A stretch of 64,000 bases of DNA from Shewanella sp. OPT22 (GTDB lineage: Bacteria; Pseudomonadota; Gammaproteobacteria; Enterobacterales; Shewanellaceae), in the NCBI RefSeq assembly GCF_004168585.1, contig NZ_PGVH01000013.1, positions 117,562-181,561 of the forward strand. The letters are read 5' to 3'. The notes beneath the pieces are model-generated. The model made no database searches. It was given only the letters and a program-made list of their open reading frames with translations, and had not been told where the DNA came from. How positions within the stretch are numbered: the first letter of the stretch is position 1; every line of letters starts with the position of its first letter. A program made the position numbers and the translations under genes. Of this stretch, positions 45,727 through 59,000 are shown piece after piece.

Positions 45727-46299
45727 TTAACTGCGCTTCAATTTGAACCAGATAATTAATGAACCAAAACTTTCACGAAAGAAAACGCCAAAAGCTAAAG
45801 CCACAAATATCCATTTAAACAATGTACAAAACCCCGAGATCCAGTCTAGTCCCCATAAGTGCTCAGGATAAAAATACATATTTACCGAAACAGTTATATT
45901 TTCAAGCAGATCAAAGGAGCCAGCAGCGATAGGCAGTAGATTAAAATAAGCTCGATAGCTTTTTAATAAAACATTACAGCTCAGCTGAAACTTATGTGAA
46001 AAACTTATCGCAAGAGATAAAAAGCTGACGTAAATGATTGGCCAAAATAAGTCATAGCTGAAGCGTGTTTTTATATACTCTAAACGTCCAGCGTCAGAAT
46101 AGTCAGACATCCATGCGTAAAGTTGTGAGCTCGTATAATAAAAGTGAACGTCAGGTGAGCCTGCCCCATGAGAGACTCTATCCATAACGGTTTCTAGGTG
46201 AGGCAAGAGAAAAAACACGCAAAGAATAAAGACCACACCAAGAAAAATCACTCTCTTCCCCGTAGTCTTTCTAATTAACCAATTTGAAACCTTCTCCAT
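45727..46299 (-). CDS. Membrane protein of unknown function
   Basis: The start is placed at ATG 46299 (MEKVSNWLIRKTTGKRV), with GGAGAC just upstream; the longer frame adds 13 residues without a ribosome site. The 190-residue protein has about five membrane segments (VIFLGVVFILCVFFLLPH, DLFWPIIYVSFLSLAISF, LLPIAAGSFDLLENI, WISGFCTLFKWIFVALAFGVFF). No known family is recognised. It lies between the M16 operon and the secretion operon, on the same strand as both; a link to either is not shown. Confidence 0.65.
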   Translation of the reverse strand: MEKVSNWLIRKTTGKRVIFLGVVFILCVFFLLPHLETVMDRVSHGAGSPDVHFYYTSSQLYAWMSDYSDAGRLEYIKTRFSYDLFWPIIYVSFLSLAISFSHKFQLSCNVLLKSYRAYFNLLPIAAGSFDLLENITVSVNMYFYPEHLWGLDWISGFCTLFKWIFVALAFGVFFRESFGSLIIWFKLKRS

Positions 46300-46390
46300 A
46301 AAAGTCTCCGCATAAAAAGAGCGCATAAAATAATGCACTCAATGCTCATCGATTTCAAACCACATTATCAAAATTTAATCCGTTAAAAAC

Positions 46391-47821
46391 TTATCGCTCC
46401 CTTAATGACTCATCTTGGTACTTTAAAAATGGCGCTAAGAAATACTCAATCAAACGCCTTTTTCCAGTGCTAATATCGACCTCAACCGACATCCCCGGCT
46501 GTAATTTATTCCAATGATCTTCAACTAAAATTCGATTTTCACCAATAGTTACTCTAATCGGATATACCAACCCAAGACCTTCTTGTTCAACCGCATCTTT
46601 CGATACTTTCCTTACTGTGCCTATCACAAGACCATATTTTGTATATGGAAAACTATCAACTTTAATTTCAGCTGGCATTCCTTCTCGAATAAAACCAATA
46701 TCTTTGTTGAGCACCATCGCTTCAACTTCTAATTTCACATTTTCTGGAACAATGACCATGATGGGCTGGGCAGGCTGAACTACGCCACCAATAGTATGAA
46801 CCTGAAGCTGTTGAATCACACCAGAAACAGGCGCTCGTAAATATTGATTTTGCTCTCGCTCTTTAGCTTTAGTTAACGCTAATTGATTAGTTTCTACTTT
46901 TCTTCTGTATTCTTTGAGTTGATTCAAGCGCTCAGCTCGGAACTGTCTGTCTTCATGTAAGCCATCACTTTGTATGGAGATTAGCTGTGCTTTTGCCTCC
47001 ATGAGTTTCGACTTCTGCACCTGTAGCTCCTGAGTAGTCGATACCTGCTTTTCTTTATAAGCTAGCCAATCAACGTAAGAAACATGCCCTTTATCACGTA
47101 ACTTTTTTGTTACTTTTTCTTGCTCGGTAAATAATGGCTCCATGGTTCTTAAACGTTCAATATTGGTGTTAACCGCTCCCATCATTGCATGTTGTTGTTC
47201 CATAGCTGCTTGAAGCTTTCTGCCCATTGAATCAAATAACTCTAAATCTCTGTCTAATAGCCACTGCTGTAATTCTATTTGTTTTAGTGGAATATTCTTA
47301 ACGAATTCAGGATTACTTGATTTAAAACTCGAGTGGAAATCGACTTTCGGGGACGTTTGATCTAAAGCCGTGAGGATCTTTTCCAGTCGATGAGCATTCA
47401 ATCTTGCATCTTTTAAGTCAGCGATCACTTGGTTAACATCAACTTCGGACTCTGTCGGGTCTAATTTTACGAGTAATTGTCCTTTTTCAACATATTCCCC
47501 CTCTTCAACATAAATGGCCTCAACTTTGCCAATTTGTAACGACTGAATGGCCTTTACCTTGCTGATGGGAATAATTTTCCCTTGAGCCACCGCTTCCATA
47601 TTAATTTTGCCAAAATAAGCCCAAATGACAGCAAAGCAAAATATAGCGACAATTGAAATTGCTGCCGCTCGTCCCACAGGAGATACCGGCGTTTCTAAAA
47701 CCTCGATAGCTGCGGGTAGAAATTCAAGCTCATCTTTTTCTCTATTGATGTAGGGTTGCTTGTCATAAAACTTTTTAGAAGACTTCCAGAGCTCCCAATA
47801 ATGCTTAAGTGTTTCAAACAT
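46391..47821 (-). CDS. HlyD-family membrane fusion protein (type I secretion adaptor)
   Basis: ATG 47821 (MFETLKHYWELWKSSKKFYD) is preferred; GGGGAGACG lies ahead. The 476-residue protein has a cytoplasmic N-terminus, a membrane segment (about residues 55-75), a biotinyl-lipoyl half YVEEGEYVEKGQLLVKLDP, a long periplasmic coiled coil (about 130-310), the second lipoyl half (YLRAPVSGVIQQLQVHTIGG) and a C-terminal beta-barrel. It bridges the ABC exporter to a TolC-type channel. The stop of the ABC gene and this start overlap by one base, so they are coupled. Confidence 0.93.
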   Translation of the reverse strand: MFETLKHYWELWKSSKKFYDKQPYINREKDELEFLPAAIEVLETPVSPVGRAAAISIVAIFCFAVIWAYFGKINMEAVAQGKIIPISKVKAIQSLQIGKVEAIYVEEGEYVEKGQLLVKLDPTESEVDVNQVIADLKDARLNAHRLEKILTALDQTSPKVDFHSSFKSSNPEFVKNIPLKQIELQQWLLDRDLELFDSMGRKLQAAMEQQHAMMGAVNTNIERLRTMEPLFTEQEKVTKKLRDKGHVSYVDWLAYKEKQVSTTQELQVQKSKLMEAKAQLISIQSDGLHEDRQFRAERLNQLKEYRRKVETNQLALTKAKEREQNQYLRAPVSGVIQQLQVHTIGGVVQPAQPIMVIVPENVKLEVEAMVLNKDIGFIREGMPAEIKVDSFPYTKYGLVIGTVRKVSKDAVEQEGLGLVYPIRVTIGENRILVEDHWNKLQPGMSVEVDISTGKRRLIEYFLAPFLKYQDESLRER

Positions 47822-49989
47822 TATTTCGTCTCCCCTATTTGTGCAGACCACAAGGTAGCATAACGGCCTTTCTTTACGAGAAGCTCATCATGAGACCCAT
47901 CTTCGATTATCACGCCATCTTCTACGGTTAATATTCGGTCACAACTCCTAACTGTAGAAAGTCGATGAGCAATGATAATAACGGTTCTTCCTTTGCAAAT
48001 TTCCTGCATATTGTCTTGAATGGCTTTTTCAGATTCATAATCAAGTGCGGACGTTGCTTCATCTAAAATTAATATTCTAGGTTCTGTAACCAATGCTCGA
48101 GCAATCGCTATTCGCTGACGTTGTCCTCCGGATAACCCCGCACCTCGTTCGCCAAGTTCAGTGTCATAACCATGTGGTAACTGCAAAATAAAGTCATGTG
48201 CGCCTGCGGTTTTTGCCGCTTCGATAATCTTATCCATTGCCATGGTAGGGTCAGTCAATGCAATATTGTCTTTGATTGAACGGTTAAATAAGATGTTTTC
48301 TTGTAATACTACGCCGATCTGCCTTCTTAACCATGCAGGGTCAAGTAAGGCTAAGTCGTGTCCATCAATCAACACTCTACCTTGTTCAGGTATATATAGA
48401 CGTTGAATTAACTTAGTTAAGGTTGACTTTCCTGAACCGGAGCGCCCAACCACTCCTACAACTTGGCCAGCATTCAGTTTAAGGTGTATGCCTTGAAGAA
48501 TTTTTTGTCCAGATAAGCTATAACGAAAATGTACGTCTTCAAAGCTGATGTCACCTTTTATGGGTGGCAAAACGGGCCTGTCTAAGCTTTGTTGTGGCTC
48601 AGTAGGTACATTGAGTACATCACCAAGCCTGTCGAGTGAAATTCTAAATTGCTGAAAGCTTTGCCACAGTTGAGCCAGTCTCAAAATTGGTGCCGAAACT
48701 TGACCAGACAGCATATTAAATGCAATCAACTGGCCAACTGACAGCTCTCCTGTGATAACCAGTTTTGCCCCCTCCCAGAGTAGAAGTGCGCCAACAATGC
48801 GTGAAACAAGTTGTACGGATTGCCCACCAAAAATTCCAAGCACTACTGAACGAAATGACGCTTTTACATATCCAGCTAACTGTTCTTCCCATTTTTGACG
48901 CATTTGAGGCTCAACAGCCATCGACTTTAAGGTTTCCATCCCAGTGACTGATTCAGTAAGAAAGGCTTGATTTACAGCTCCACGTTGAAACTTTTCTTCT
49001 GTTCTAGCTCTGAGTTCGGGAGTGATGAAGAAAGAAATGCAGAAGTATATTGGAATTGAAGCCAAAACGATTAAAGTCAGCATGGGTGAATAAAAATACA
49101 TCACCACAAAAAAAACAAAGGTGAATAATAAATCTAAGACCACAGTAAGAGCATTACCAGTTAAGAAAGAACGAATGTTCTCTAACTCACGAACTCTTGC
49201 GACTATTTGGCCTACTGGCTGTGATGAAAAATATGAAATAGGTAAGCTGATCATATGGTGGAAGAGTTTCGCACCCAACTCCACGTCAACACGACTTGTT
49301 GTATGGGAGAAGACGTAAGTTCTTAACCCATTCAAGGTCACATCGAATAAGGTAATAGCCACCAGGCCAATGACGATGACATCGAGTGTAGTAAGGGCAT
49401 GGTTAACTAATACTTTATCCATTACTACTTCAAAGAAAAAGGGCGTAACTAATGCGAATAGTTGAATAAAAAAAGAGACGAGTAACACTTCTTTGAAAAG
49501 TTTGCGGTATTTAACAATGACAGGAATAAACCAACTGATACCAAATTGTCGATCTTTACCTGAAAGTGTCGCTCGGCTGGTCATTAACACCGCTTTTCCA
49601 TCCCACAAATCCCATAGCTGGGAAATATCAATTTGCTCAGGCTGTTGACCTGGCACTTGCGTCAAGGCTTTTTCACCTTTAACGGCTGCGATAATAAAAA
49701 AGCTGTTGTCCTTTGCTTGAGCAATGATTGGGAATGAAGCTCGCTCTAAACGGTTAGGTTTTACTTTTGTTTCTCTCGCTTTCAATCCTAGCTTTTTTGC
49801 TGCTCTAACCATTATCAAGGGCGTCATGTCCTGACCGTCAGGACAATATTCATGTTTTAACGTTTCAAGCCCTGCAGGCTTTTTAAGAAACTGTAACATC
49901 ATAATGAAGCTGAGTATTCCGGTAGGAAGTTGACCCGAATTTGGTTCAGATGAAGGCTGTTGTGACGCAGATATACCTTGAGCAGTCAT
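47821..49989 (-). CDS. Type I secretion ABC exporter (HlyB-like) for the RTX protein
   Basis: The 722-residue exporter has an N-terminal C39-like domain (residues about 20-150) that lacks a catalytic Cys-His pair, so it is HlyB-like and holds substrates without cleaving a leader. A six-helix membrane domain follows (about 165-450), then the ATPase: Walker A VVGRSGSGKSTL near residue 523, signature LSGGQRQRIAIARAL, Walker B RILILDEATSALD and the switch His in HRLST. It pumps the adjacent giant RTX protein. It lies 95 bp after the RTX gene and overlaps the adaptor. Confidence 0.95.
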   Translation of the reverse strand: MTAQGISASQQPSSEPNSGQLPTGILSFIMMLQFLKKPAGLETLKHEYCPDGQDMTPLIMVRAAKKLGLKARETKVKPNRLERASFPIIAQAKDNSFFIIAAVKGEKALTQVPGQQPEQIDISQLWDLWDGKAVLMTSRATLSGKDRQFGISWFIPVIVKYRKLFKEVLLVSFFIQLFALVTPFFFEVVMDKVLVNHALTTLDVIVIGLVAITLFDVTLNGLRTYVFSHTTSRVDVELGAKLFHHMISLPISYFSSQPVGQIVARVRELENIRSFLTGNALTVVLDLLFTFVFFVVMYFYSPMLTLIVLASIPIYFCISFFITPELRARTEEKFQRGAVNQAFLTESVTGMETLKSMAVEPQMRQKWEEQLAGYVKASFRSVVLGIFGGQSVQLVSRIVGALLLWEGAKLVITGELSVGQLIAFNMLSGQVSAPILRLAQLWQSFQQFRISLDRLGDVLNVPTEPQQSLDRPVLPPIKGDISFEDVHFRYSLSGQKILQGIHLKLNAGQVVGVVGRSGSGKSTLTKLIQRLYIPEQGRVLIDGHDLALLDPAWLRRQIGVVLQENILFNRSIKDNIALTDPTMAMDKIIEAAKTAGAHDFILQLPHGYDTELGERGAGLSGGQRQRIAIARALVTEPRILILDEATSALDYESEKAIQDNMQEICKGRTVIIIAHRLSTVRSCDRILTVEDGVIIEDGSHDELLVKKGRYATLWSAQIGETK

Positions 49990-50084
49990 GGTTTTCCCAT
50001 TTCTAAATGGTAAAAATAATCTCAGCGCACTTTTGCTTTTATTTTATATGATTAACTTTATTTTAGACTAAGCTATGTAAGTTG

Positions 50085-53000
50085 CTAGGCTTTAGGCCAA
50101 TGGATTGGTTCTGCTAAAGTATTTAAAGAATTATCCTCAAAATTCCCGCTAACATCATTGATGTTTTCAGCATTAAATGATGCAGCGGCTTGAACAAGAT
50201 TCGAAATTAAATCAGACGTATCAGCAGAAGGAAGTGTTAACTCTACTCTATCGCCATTGGCTATATCTAAAACCTGCTGATGATTGAGCGAGACTCCATC
50301 CGAAAAGGTTATCGAAGAAAGGTTATTGATATCAATTTCAGCAATTGGTTGGTTCTGGTCCTGAAGATAGATTCCACTGCTGCCATTTGAAGTCCCCTCG
50401 GTATCAAAACGCAATTCAAAACCATCGCCGCTTAAGATTGACGAATTAACGTCTGATAGATAAATTTCAGCAGAGTCATCATGAATGATACTCTGGCTGT
50501 GACTATCAAGAACAAAGTGGTCTTGTCCCTCACCACCAGTAAACACTTTATGGTGTGCTCCCGCACCAACAATGAACGTGTCATCACCCGTACCACCTTC
50601 AACTTGCTCAGCCTGTGTATTATTTGTGACGAAAACATCATCCCCACCAGCTAAATCAAAGGTATTTCTCGTGCTTTCAAATTCACTGCTGATAAGAACA
50701 TTATCTAAGTTTGAGAGTGTTAGGTTCACCGATGACGTTTCAGTTCCCCCTTCGAGAATCACATTTTGATGGATGTCCTTATCAAAGTCATTGACTTGAT
50801 TCGTCTTCAATGTGTGAAGAGTATCTGCAAGTACAAGATCAGAAGTTACAACACTTGAATCATCAAACTGGATAGATTCGATACCCTGACCATTCACAAA
50901 ATGATTATGAACCTTAGCAAGCTCTTTGCCCGATGCACTGTCTTGAATAATCAGGTCATCTCCATTTCGACTAAAGTTAATATCACTCTGGAGTTTGCCT
51001 TCAATAAGAATGGAATCAACACCTTTTGTGACTTTAATGATTTTTATGCCAGAATCAGCAACTATTTGATAAATATCATCCCCTTCTCCACCGACAAGCG
51101 TATCGTTACCGTTCCCCCCATCAATGATGTTATCCGATTTATTGCCAATGATGAGGTTATCTTTATTGTTCCCCGTTAAAACTGCAATATCTTCAGGTGC
51201 AATCAAAGCATCAAACAAATAACTCTCATGGTTCAAACGTGCTTTAATAAAAGCTTCTACATTCGATACGACTTTTCCATCTGCAAAAATAAGCTGTGAA
51301 GGACCAAAAAAACTCGAAGTCTGTTGATCAAACTGCGTGTTTTGCAATTTAACAATGACATCATCCCCTCGGGTCAGCTCAATATTATCGTTATGAAAAT
51401 TAACATCAATATCGTCAAAGTTTATGTTTTCCAATACGAGTGTGGAAGAACTTATTGATCCACTGGACGTTGAATCAAAGACTGCTAAACCATAATCAAT
51501 ATCTGCTTGACCTGAGTCCGAAATACGAATCGTATGTTGGCCTATGCCAGTTCTAATGACATCATGACCAGAACCAACAATAACAGTGTCTCGACCTACC
51601 CCTGTGATAATAGTGTCATCTCCTACTGCGCCATCCAGGACATTATTCCCAGCCACAGCAATCAGCGTATCTCGTCCTCCACCAGCAGTAATAATATTGT
51701 CTGTAAATGGATCGCTCACCAAAGTGTCATCAAAATTAGAACCAACGATTGCTTCAATGCCGGAAGTTCCAGATGTTTTTGTAAATACAGGGCCATCAGT
51801 TTGTGAGTAGCTACCTTTGTAGCCAAACAACGAATGTCGCAGCTGACTGGTGTAAGCTTGTTGGTGCGGTAAACCTAATTGCTCTAGCGATGCTTGCTCG
51901 TTACCAAAGTTGAAGTCTCCCAAAACAATATTTAAGCCTAATTGTTCTGCATCGTCTAACGGTTGATATAAGCTTGCATCAAGAATATCGAGCCCAGCAC
52001 CACCAGTAATGTCAAAGCCTGTTTGTTGATTAACGATAAAAGTATCATTGCCGTCTCCCCCAGAAAGTGTAACGTCTTTTGCGAGTGCAATTAACCTATC
52101 ATCACCAGCTCCACCTTGGAGGTTATCACTTTGTCTTGCCGAAATAAGGGTGTCATCTCCCAGCCCGCCAACAACAACACTTGAACCTGACAATGGATTT
52201 AAACTTAAATTAGCGATTGATTCAGGTGTAATATTATTATGTTGCACTAATTCTGCGAGTGCTTGATGACTTGCATAAATATCATCACCTTTTCTTAAAC
52301 CTGCAATATCCTCCCCTGAAGAGCCTACCAACAAATCTTTACCGCTTGTTCCTATGATTTGATCATCATCTGATGTTGTTTTTAGAATATTATATTCAGA
52401 GGAAACTTGGTGTTCATTTTGTTCAGGATGATTATCCTGAACCCGTTGTGCGGCTAAATTTAAATCAATCGTTGAAGCATCAAAATCATCGTTTGATTCA
52501 CCGCTCGTATATCCACTGAGATCGATAGTTAAAAGATCACGATTAACGTTTTGTCCATAGAAATAGCCATAGTGCTGGTTTTCAGACAGGGCGATCAATT
52601 GTTCTGAGGTAAGGGTCACGCCATTCTTTAACGTTATGGTTTCAAATGGCAATCCGATTGTATTTTCGGATGCTTCATCTGTGTGCACATTAAAATCAAC
52701 AACGACAGTAAAATCTTTGAAATCGCTTCCTGAAAAACCTTTATCCGTAAGTGTTTTTTGCAACACCCAGCCGCCGTAACGAGTTTTGACCAAACGAACT
52801 TTTCCTTCACTTACCGATCTCAAATCTAAACTATTACTTTCCCCGTGTGTGGATACTGTGTAGCCTTTCGCATCATTCGAAATAACAAACGTATCTCCAC
52901 CATCTGCCGTAGTAACCTGTCCACCAAACCCTTCGTGATCAGCACCACCTATAACCACTGTGTCATGACCCGTTTTTAAATTCACTCGGTTAGCACCGGC

Positions 53001-56000
53001 TGCACTATCATAGAAATCATCACCTACCGTCCCCTGAGTTAATGAGATATCGTTAGGTTGCTCACCGTTGTAGAGCTCTGAATTGTGTTCAAAGATTGCA
53101 TTTAAAGACAGACTTCGTTTTAGGATATCTGGTGCTAAGCCAGTTGTTGCTCCCTGATAATTAACGGCTGCCTGTTGGTTCTCAACTAGTTCACTGATTT
53201 GTGTTGCAACTAAAGAGCCTTCTGGAAGTAATATTTTTGAAAAAGTGGAGCTCAATGATTGAGTAGGGGTTAGGTGTATTGTTAATACATTTTGACTTTT
53301 ACCGTTCCGGGTAGCAGAGAGCACCCATGAACTGTCTTCTTTTTGGTGCAAATGCAGCGCCCCTGCTACAGCTCTTAAATCCAAACGATTATGTGAAAGC
53401 GATGGATTAATCGTGGCACCTAGCGTCGTCGGTGAAATAATAAAATCATCGAACCCATCGGCAGCTGTTACCGTGTCATTGTCCGATACAATAATGGTAT
53501 CTGCACCTCGACCAGCATCAATAGTATCCGTTCCGGCGCCACCTTCAAGGTAGTCAGCACCACCCAGTCCGTAAATAATATCATCTCCAGCGCCACCGGT
53601 AATTCTGTTTGCCTGCTCATCACCTGAAAGAATATCAGAAAAAGCGGACCCTAAAATATTCTCGATGTTAGAGAACGTATCACCATCACTGCTTCGCCCT
53701 TGTGCGAGATCAACCGAAACACCATCTGATTTATTTTGAGATTTAAATGTCGAAAAACTGATGGTATCAGCACCTAAACCGCCGTCGATTGAATCTTGGC
53801 CAGAGCCACCAAGTATGACATCATCACCGTCTCCTGCCACAATGGTATCGTTTCCACCGCCACCATCGAGAATATTTGAGTCTGAGCCGCCCGTGATCGT
53901 ATCATCACCGCTGCCCCCGATAATACTTTCTATATTCTCCAGCTGAATATTATTGGAGGCCGTTTTTTTGCTTAAATCGATAGTGAGATTTTGGTTTGTT
54001 TTAAACTGAGCGGTATCTTGTCCATCCCCCCCTGACAACAAGTTTACTTTATCAGGGTCACCTGCTTTAGATTCGTTATCGATACTTGAATGTCCACCAT
54101 CAGCTCGCTCTGTCGCTATAACACTTGGTTCATTCTGTGTTAACGGTGTGTTATTTTCGGCTATTGTAATCGTAGGATGTTCAGATTCTAAAAGTGTATC
54201 GTTAACACCAAATTGACTAAAATCGACGACCAATTGAGTGCCATCTTCATAACCGTACGAGTTATAGAATCGATGTTGTTCATTGGTTGAGAGCGATAAA
54301 AATTTCTCTTTTGAAATTACCAAGCCATCTCTGATTTTTATAGACTTAAACGGTATATCTTTCTTCGGTTCCTTGCCAAAATAAGCACTCGCCACATTGA
54401 CATAGTCCTTGTAGTTACTGCCGTTAAATCCTTTTTCTGTGAGTGTTTTTTGTATGTTCCATTCCCCTCGCTGCCCACGAATTAATCGCAGTTTTGCGCC
54501 AGAAACACCACTTAAGTCAAGCGTATTTTCATCACCATGTAACGCTATTTCTGTACCTTTTGCATCATTAGCAATGACAATATTATCTCCTCCATCTTCG
54601 GTAGTGATAATACTAAAGTCATCCCCACTTAACACAACGGTGTCGTGCCCCTTTTTAAGGTTTACTCTATCTTCTCCTTGCCCACCGTCATAGAAGTCAT
54701 CACCATCAGTCCCGTCAATATGACCAGTACTATCAGTTCCGAACACACGATTTAATGAATGTGAGGCTATTTTCTCTTCTGATGATAAACCTTGAGTTAA
54801 TCCTTCATATTCAGGACCATGATAATGAGTAAGTAGATTGTGTAGCTGTGCACCTTTTAATTCTGAATCAGCGAGTTTGATACTTGAAATCACCGATTCT
54901 ATCGGAGCGTTTGTAGGTAACTCTATAGAAGCGACAGTTTGAGTTTCACTGTCTGTCACTTTAACAATTTTCCACTGCGTTTCGCTTTGTTTAACTAACT
55001 GTAACGTTCCTAGCACCTGAGATAAGTCGAGGGTATTTCCATTCCCTGCTAAATTAATGTGAGCATTGCTTGCATTCGACTCAAAGAAGTAAGTATCGGT
55101 TCCATCTTTTGAGTAGGTTGAATCGCCAGTCCCAACTTTATACCAATCCTCACCAGTTCCCCCGTAAAGCTTGTCTTGTCCTGCAGCACCATAAAGAATA
55201 TCTTTTCCGTCTGAGCCAAAAAGCGTGTCATTTAATTGGGTGCCAGCTAAATAAACCGGTTGGTCACTTTCGGTGTTTGAGTTTATGTTGCTCAAAGTAA
55301 CGCTGAGGTGATCATCACCGCTACCGCCAAATAACCTGTTACTCCCCTTACCAGCATCAAGTGTATCGTCTCCACTTGCACCAATAAGTAAATCATCTCC
55401 GTCATTCCCTAAAAAAATATTATCTTGTTCATCACCATAAAAGTTGTCATCACCAGAGCCTGTAGAAATACTCTCGAAATTATGACCGGTAACACTTTTA
55501 TCAGCACTGCTAATCACAGCACCTTTGGCTGAAAAATTGACCGTTAAATTGTCTGTCGTTTTAATTTGAAGTGTGTCTACATCATTTGAGTCATGGGCGT
55601 TAGAACCACCATCAAGCAAAATGTCATCAAGATCGCCGACAATTGTATCGCTGCCCTCTCCGCCTTCAATAGTGTCATGACCTTCACCACCGTCTAAAAG
55701 ATCATCACCGCCATAACCTTTAATGACATCGTCGCCCGCTAATGCGGTGAAAATATCAGTGGCATTGCCTCCAAATAACTTATCGCCTTCGATGTCATTA
55801 TTTGAACCAATTATATTTTCAATACTATTGAGAGAGGCAATCTCATGATAATTATGCAGAGTAACCCTTACCCTGTCTCCATCGGTTTGTTCTATCCCAT
55901 TTTTGTCAGTATGACGAACAAATACCCCCTTATCTAAGCTTTGGAATGTTACGGTATCGACCCCATCATCACCGAAAATATGATTACCTAAGTTATTTTC

Positions 56001-59000
56001 TTTTCTGTTGAGAATGAAGATGTCATTTCCGTCTCCGCCATGAAAGGTGTCCTCTAAAATGGAATATTCATGCTCAGTTTCTTGTTGAGTTATGAAAATA
56101 TCATCGCCAGCGCCACCGTCGAAAACATCTTTACTACCGTCTGCCGAAGAAATAAGGGTGTCGTTTCCGCCTTTTCCTTGAATATTGTCATTACCTGCGC
56201 CATCAATTAAACGGTTTGATGAACCATCACCGATAATGGTATTGTCATTATCATTACCTAAAACCGTTTCTATGCCAGTTGCATAAATTTGCCCATAATT
56301 TGATGTGATTCCTTCTAGTGAAGCTTGGAGTTTTACATTAATATTCTGTCCACTAGCGACAACAAGTACATCTCCATATTTTGAACCTTCGGCATTTTCC
56401 CCCCCATCAACCGTCCCTGCTTTTAGGGTAATGACGTCGTCTCCACCACCTCCATATATCGAATCGATTCCATCCGCACCATCAATGTGATTATCACCAT
56501 CATCACCAGTTAAATTGTCTTTAAGTACTGTGCCGAGAACATTTTCAATATTCTTAACGCCTTTTTCAAAAGAAGCAGCTTGAGATAAATCGAAATTGAC
56601 GCCACTGATTTTATCAAGAGGTAAGCCGTTGCCAATTGCATCGACCCAGAATGATTTAGAGGTATTTACCTGGATATTGTTTGGTAATAACACCTTGTCG
56701 ACAATGCTAGAAAAACGTACACCATCAAAGGTAAGTTTTGCGATCAACTGTGTAAAATTGCCTTTATCATCAGCAGCTTTCAACAGTACATTACCACTAG
56801 AGTTTGTCTCAAATTTTAATGGTTCTTTTAGCTCTCTTAAATCAAGAATTTCAATCCCCTGATTATCATGAGTAATTCTGGAATAATGAATTTTGATCAG
56901 GGCGTTTCTTGTTCCTTCTCCGATAACTAAGTGAGGTGTACTGTATGCATCAAATATGGCATTACTACTGATTTTGTTTGCATGAGGCTCATTTTCGCGT
57001 AAATAGTAAATAGGTGACAATGCACCGTCGGGCAAATAGCCTATTGAACTTCCGCTTGCAAGCACGGTTCTACTCGAAAAGCTAATGGTGTCATTACCTG
57101 AACCACCATCAATTTTATCTGCACCTTTTCCCGCATCAATAAAGTCGTCACCGCCACGGGCATTGATAGAATCGTTACCTTTACCTGCAGTAATCACATT
57201 ATCGTTATCGTCACCGTAGAGCACGTCATCATGAGAAGAGCCTTTAATGTTTTCAACACCATACACACCCCGCTCGTAATTAGCACCGTCAGCAAGATCG
57301 AACGTTACGCCTTTAGAATCATCGTTAAAACTGATCGTATCTCGTCCTTCTCCCCCATGAACGTAATCCTCACCATCACCGGTAACCAGCAAGTCATTAC
57401 CCGCCCCCCCCACTAAAGTATCGTCACCTGTTCCGCCATATAAGCTATCACTTCCCTCTTGTCCGAGAATGACATCGTCGCCCTCATTTCCTAACAGTTT
57501 ATCTTTACCCGCACCGCCTTCTATATGGTCACCGCCACCGAGTCCTGAAATGGTATTGTCTTGTTGCGTTCCGATAATGACATCAGACAGGCTACTGCCA
57601 ATCACATCTTCAATTGTTTGGTGGCTGCCTTCGATTACATCCTTATCGATGTGATCGACCAATAAATTTCGGAATGTTCTGATGTAATTTGACTCTTGTT
57701 GCGTTCCTCTGTGGTCCTCAGTGACGACCTCATCAGCCAGCGAAGCTTTGAGGTTGAATAAAAGTACTTTCTCGACACTGCCTTCTTTATACTTGGTTAA
57801 CCGATGAGCATCGTGCTTAATGTCATTGATCAGATTTTTGACCTTTTGCTCGACATTTGAACCAGCCGTATCTGAAATAAGAATTTTTGTGTGAGCCGCA
57901 ATAGATTCTGTTTCTAAGCTTGCATGTCTATCTGCATACAACACACTATCAATTAACGCATTTTGCACATCATGAGAAAAGCTACCCAATGCTTGTTGGA
58001 TGTAAACAAACTTTTCGTTCTCGATAATACTTGCATCACTAGAGTGTAATTTCTCCGCATAATCTCTTAACTCCTCATCTGTGATTTTTAATTGTTTTAA
58101 GCGTTGGTAACCTGCTGTTAAGTTTAAATTAGTGGGGCTGGTCGTTAAGGCTGTGTCTTTTGCAATATTAATTAATCCATTCTCGATTAAGGGATCAGAA
58201 AGACTCAAGATTGTCTTAGTTTTTACCAATTCGGATATAGAGACAAGATCAGCTGAAGCATGACCAAAATTTGCATTGAGTTTATTTAAATCATCAGAAG
58301 TGACATTAAAGTAGATATTTTTTTGATCATTTAAAAAGTGAATGTTCCCTGTATCTGCATCGAGATATAATCCTCCATGAAAAATATCGGAGTTTAAATG
58401 GCTAGAGTAATCAACATCAACCACCCTTTTTGAATTGAATATCCCACCAGCTCGATAATTTGAGGGAGTACGGTCACTATGCACATTTGCATCATGCCCA
58501 AAAAAATGATTTTCTACCAGTGCATTTACTAGTGGATCGTTACCAAAGAAATTATCCGATATATATTTACCCGAGAAACCTTTGTGATAATAGGATTCCT
58601 CACCACCTGCAAACTTGTTCGCATCTTCTCCCTTCTGCCTGTAATCAAAATTAGCAGGTAAGTCATAATCGCCATCACTGGGGCGAATATCAGACACCCG
58701 ACCATAGATGTCATGACTTAGCACTCCACTTTGTATGGTCGTTTTACGATGACCACCCACATTAAATGAAATATCACTAATTTTAATTAAGTGATCAGCA
58801 TGTTGTGTCTCAAGGTTAAAGTCGTGAAGTGCCTCATCGCCAACAACGATATTGGAATACCCCAGAGTATTTGCCCCAAATCTAGCGCGATCAAAATGAT
58901 TTGGATTGTGATGAGAGTCTCCAACTCGATTGATGTCTGCAAGAACAAAGGACCGCCCTTTAAAACTGGCTGAAAGGTGTGGGGATAAATCAGCTAATGC

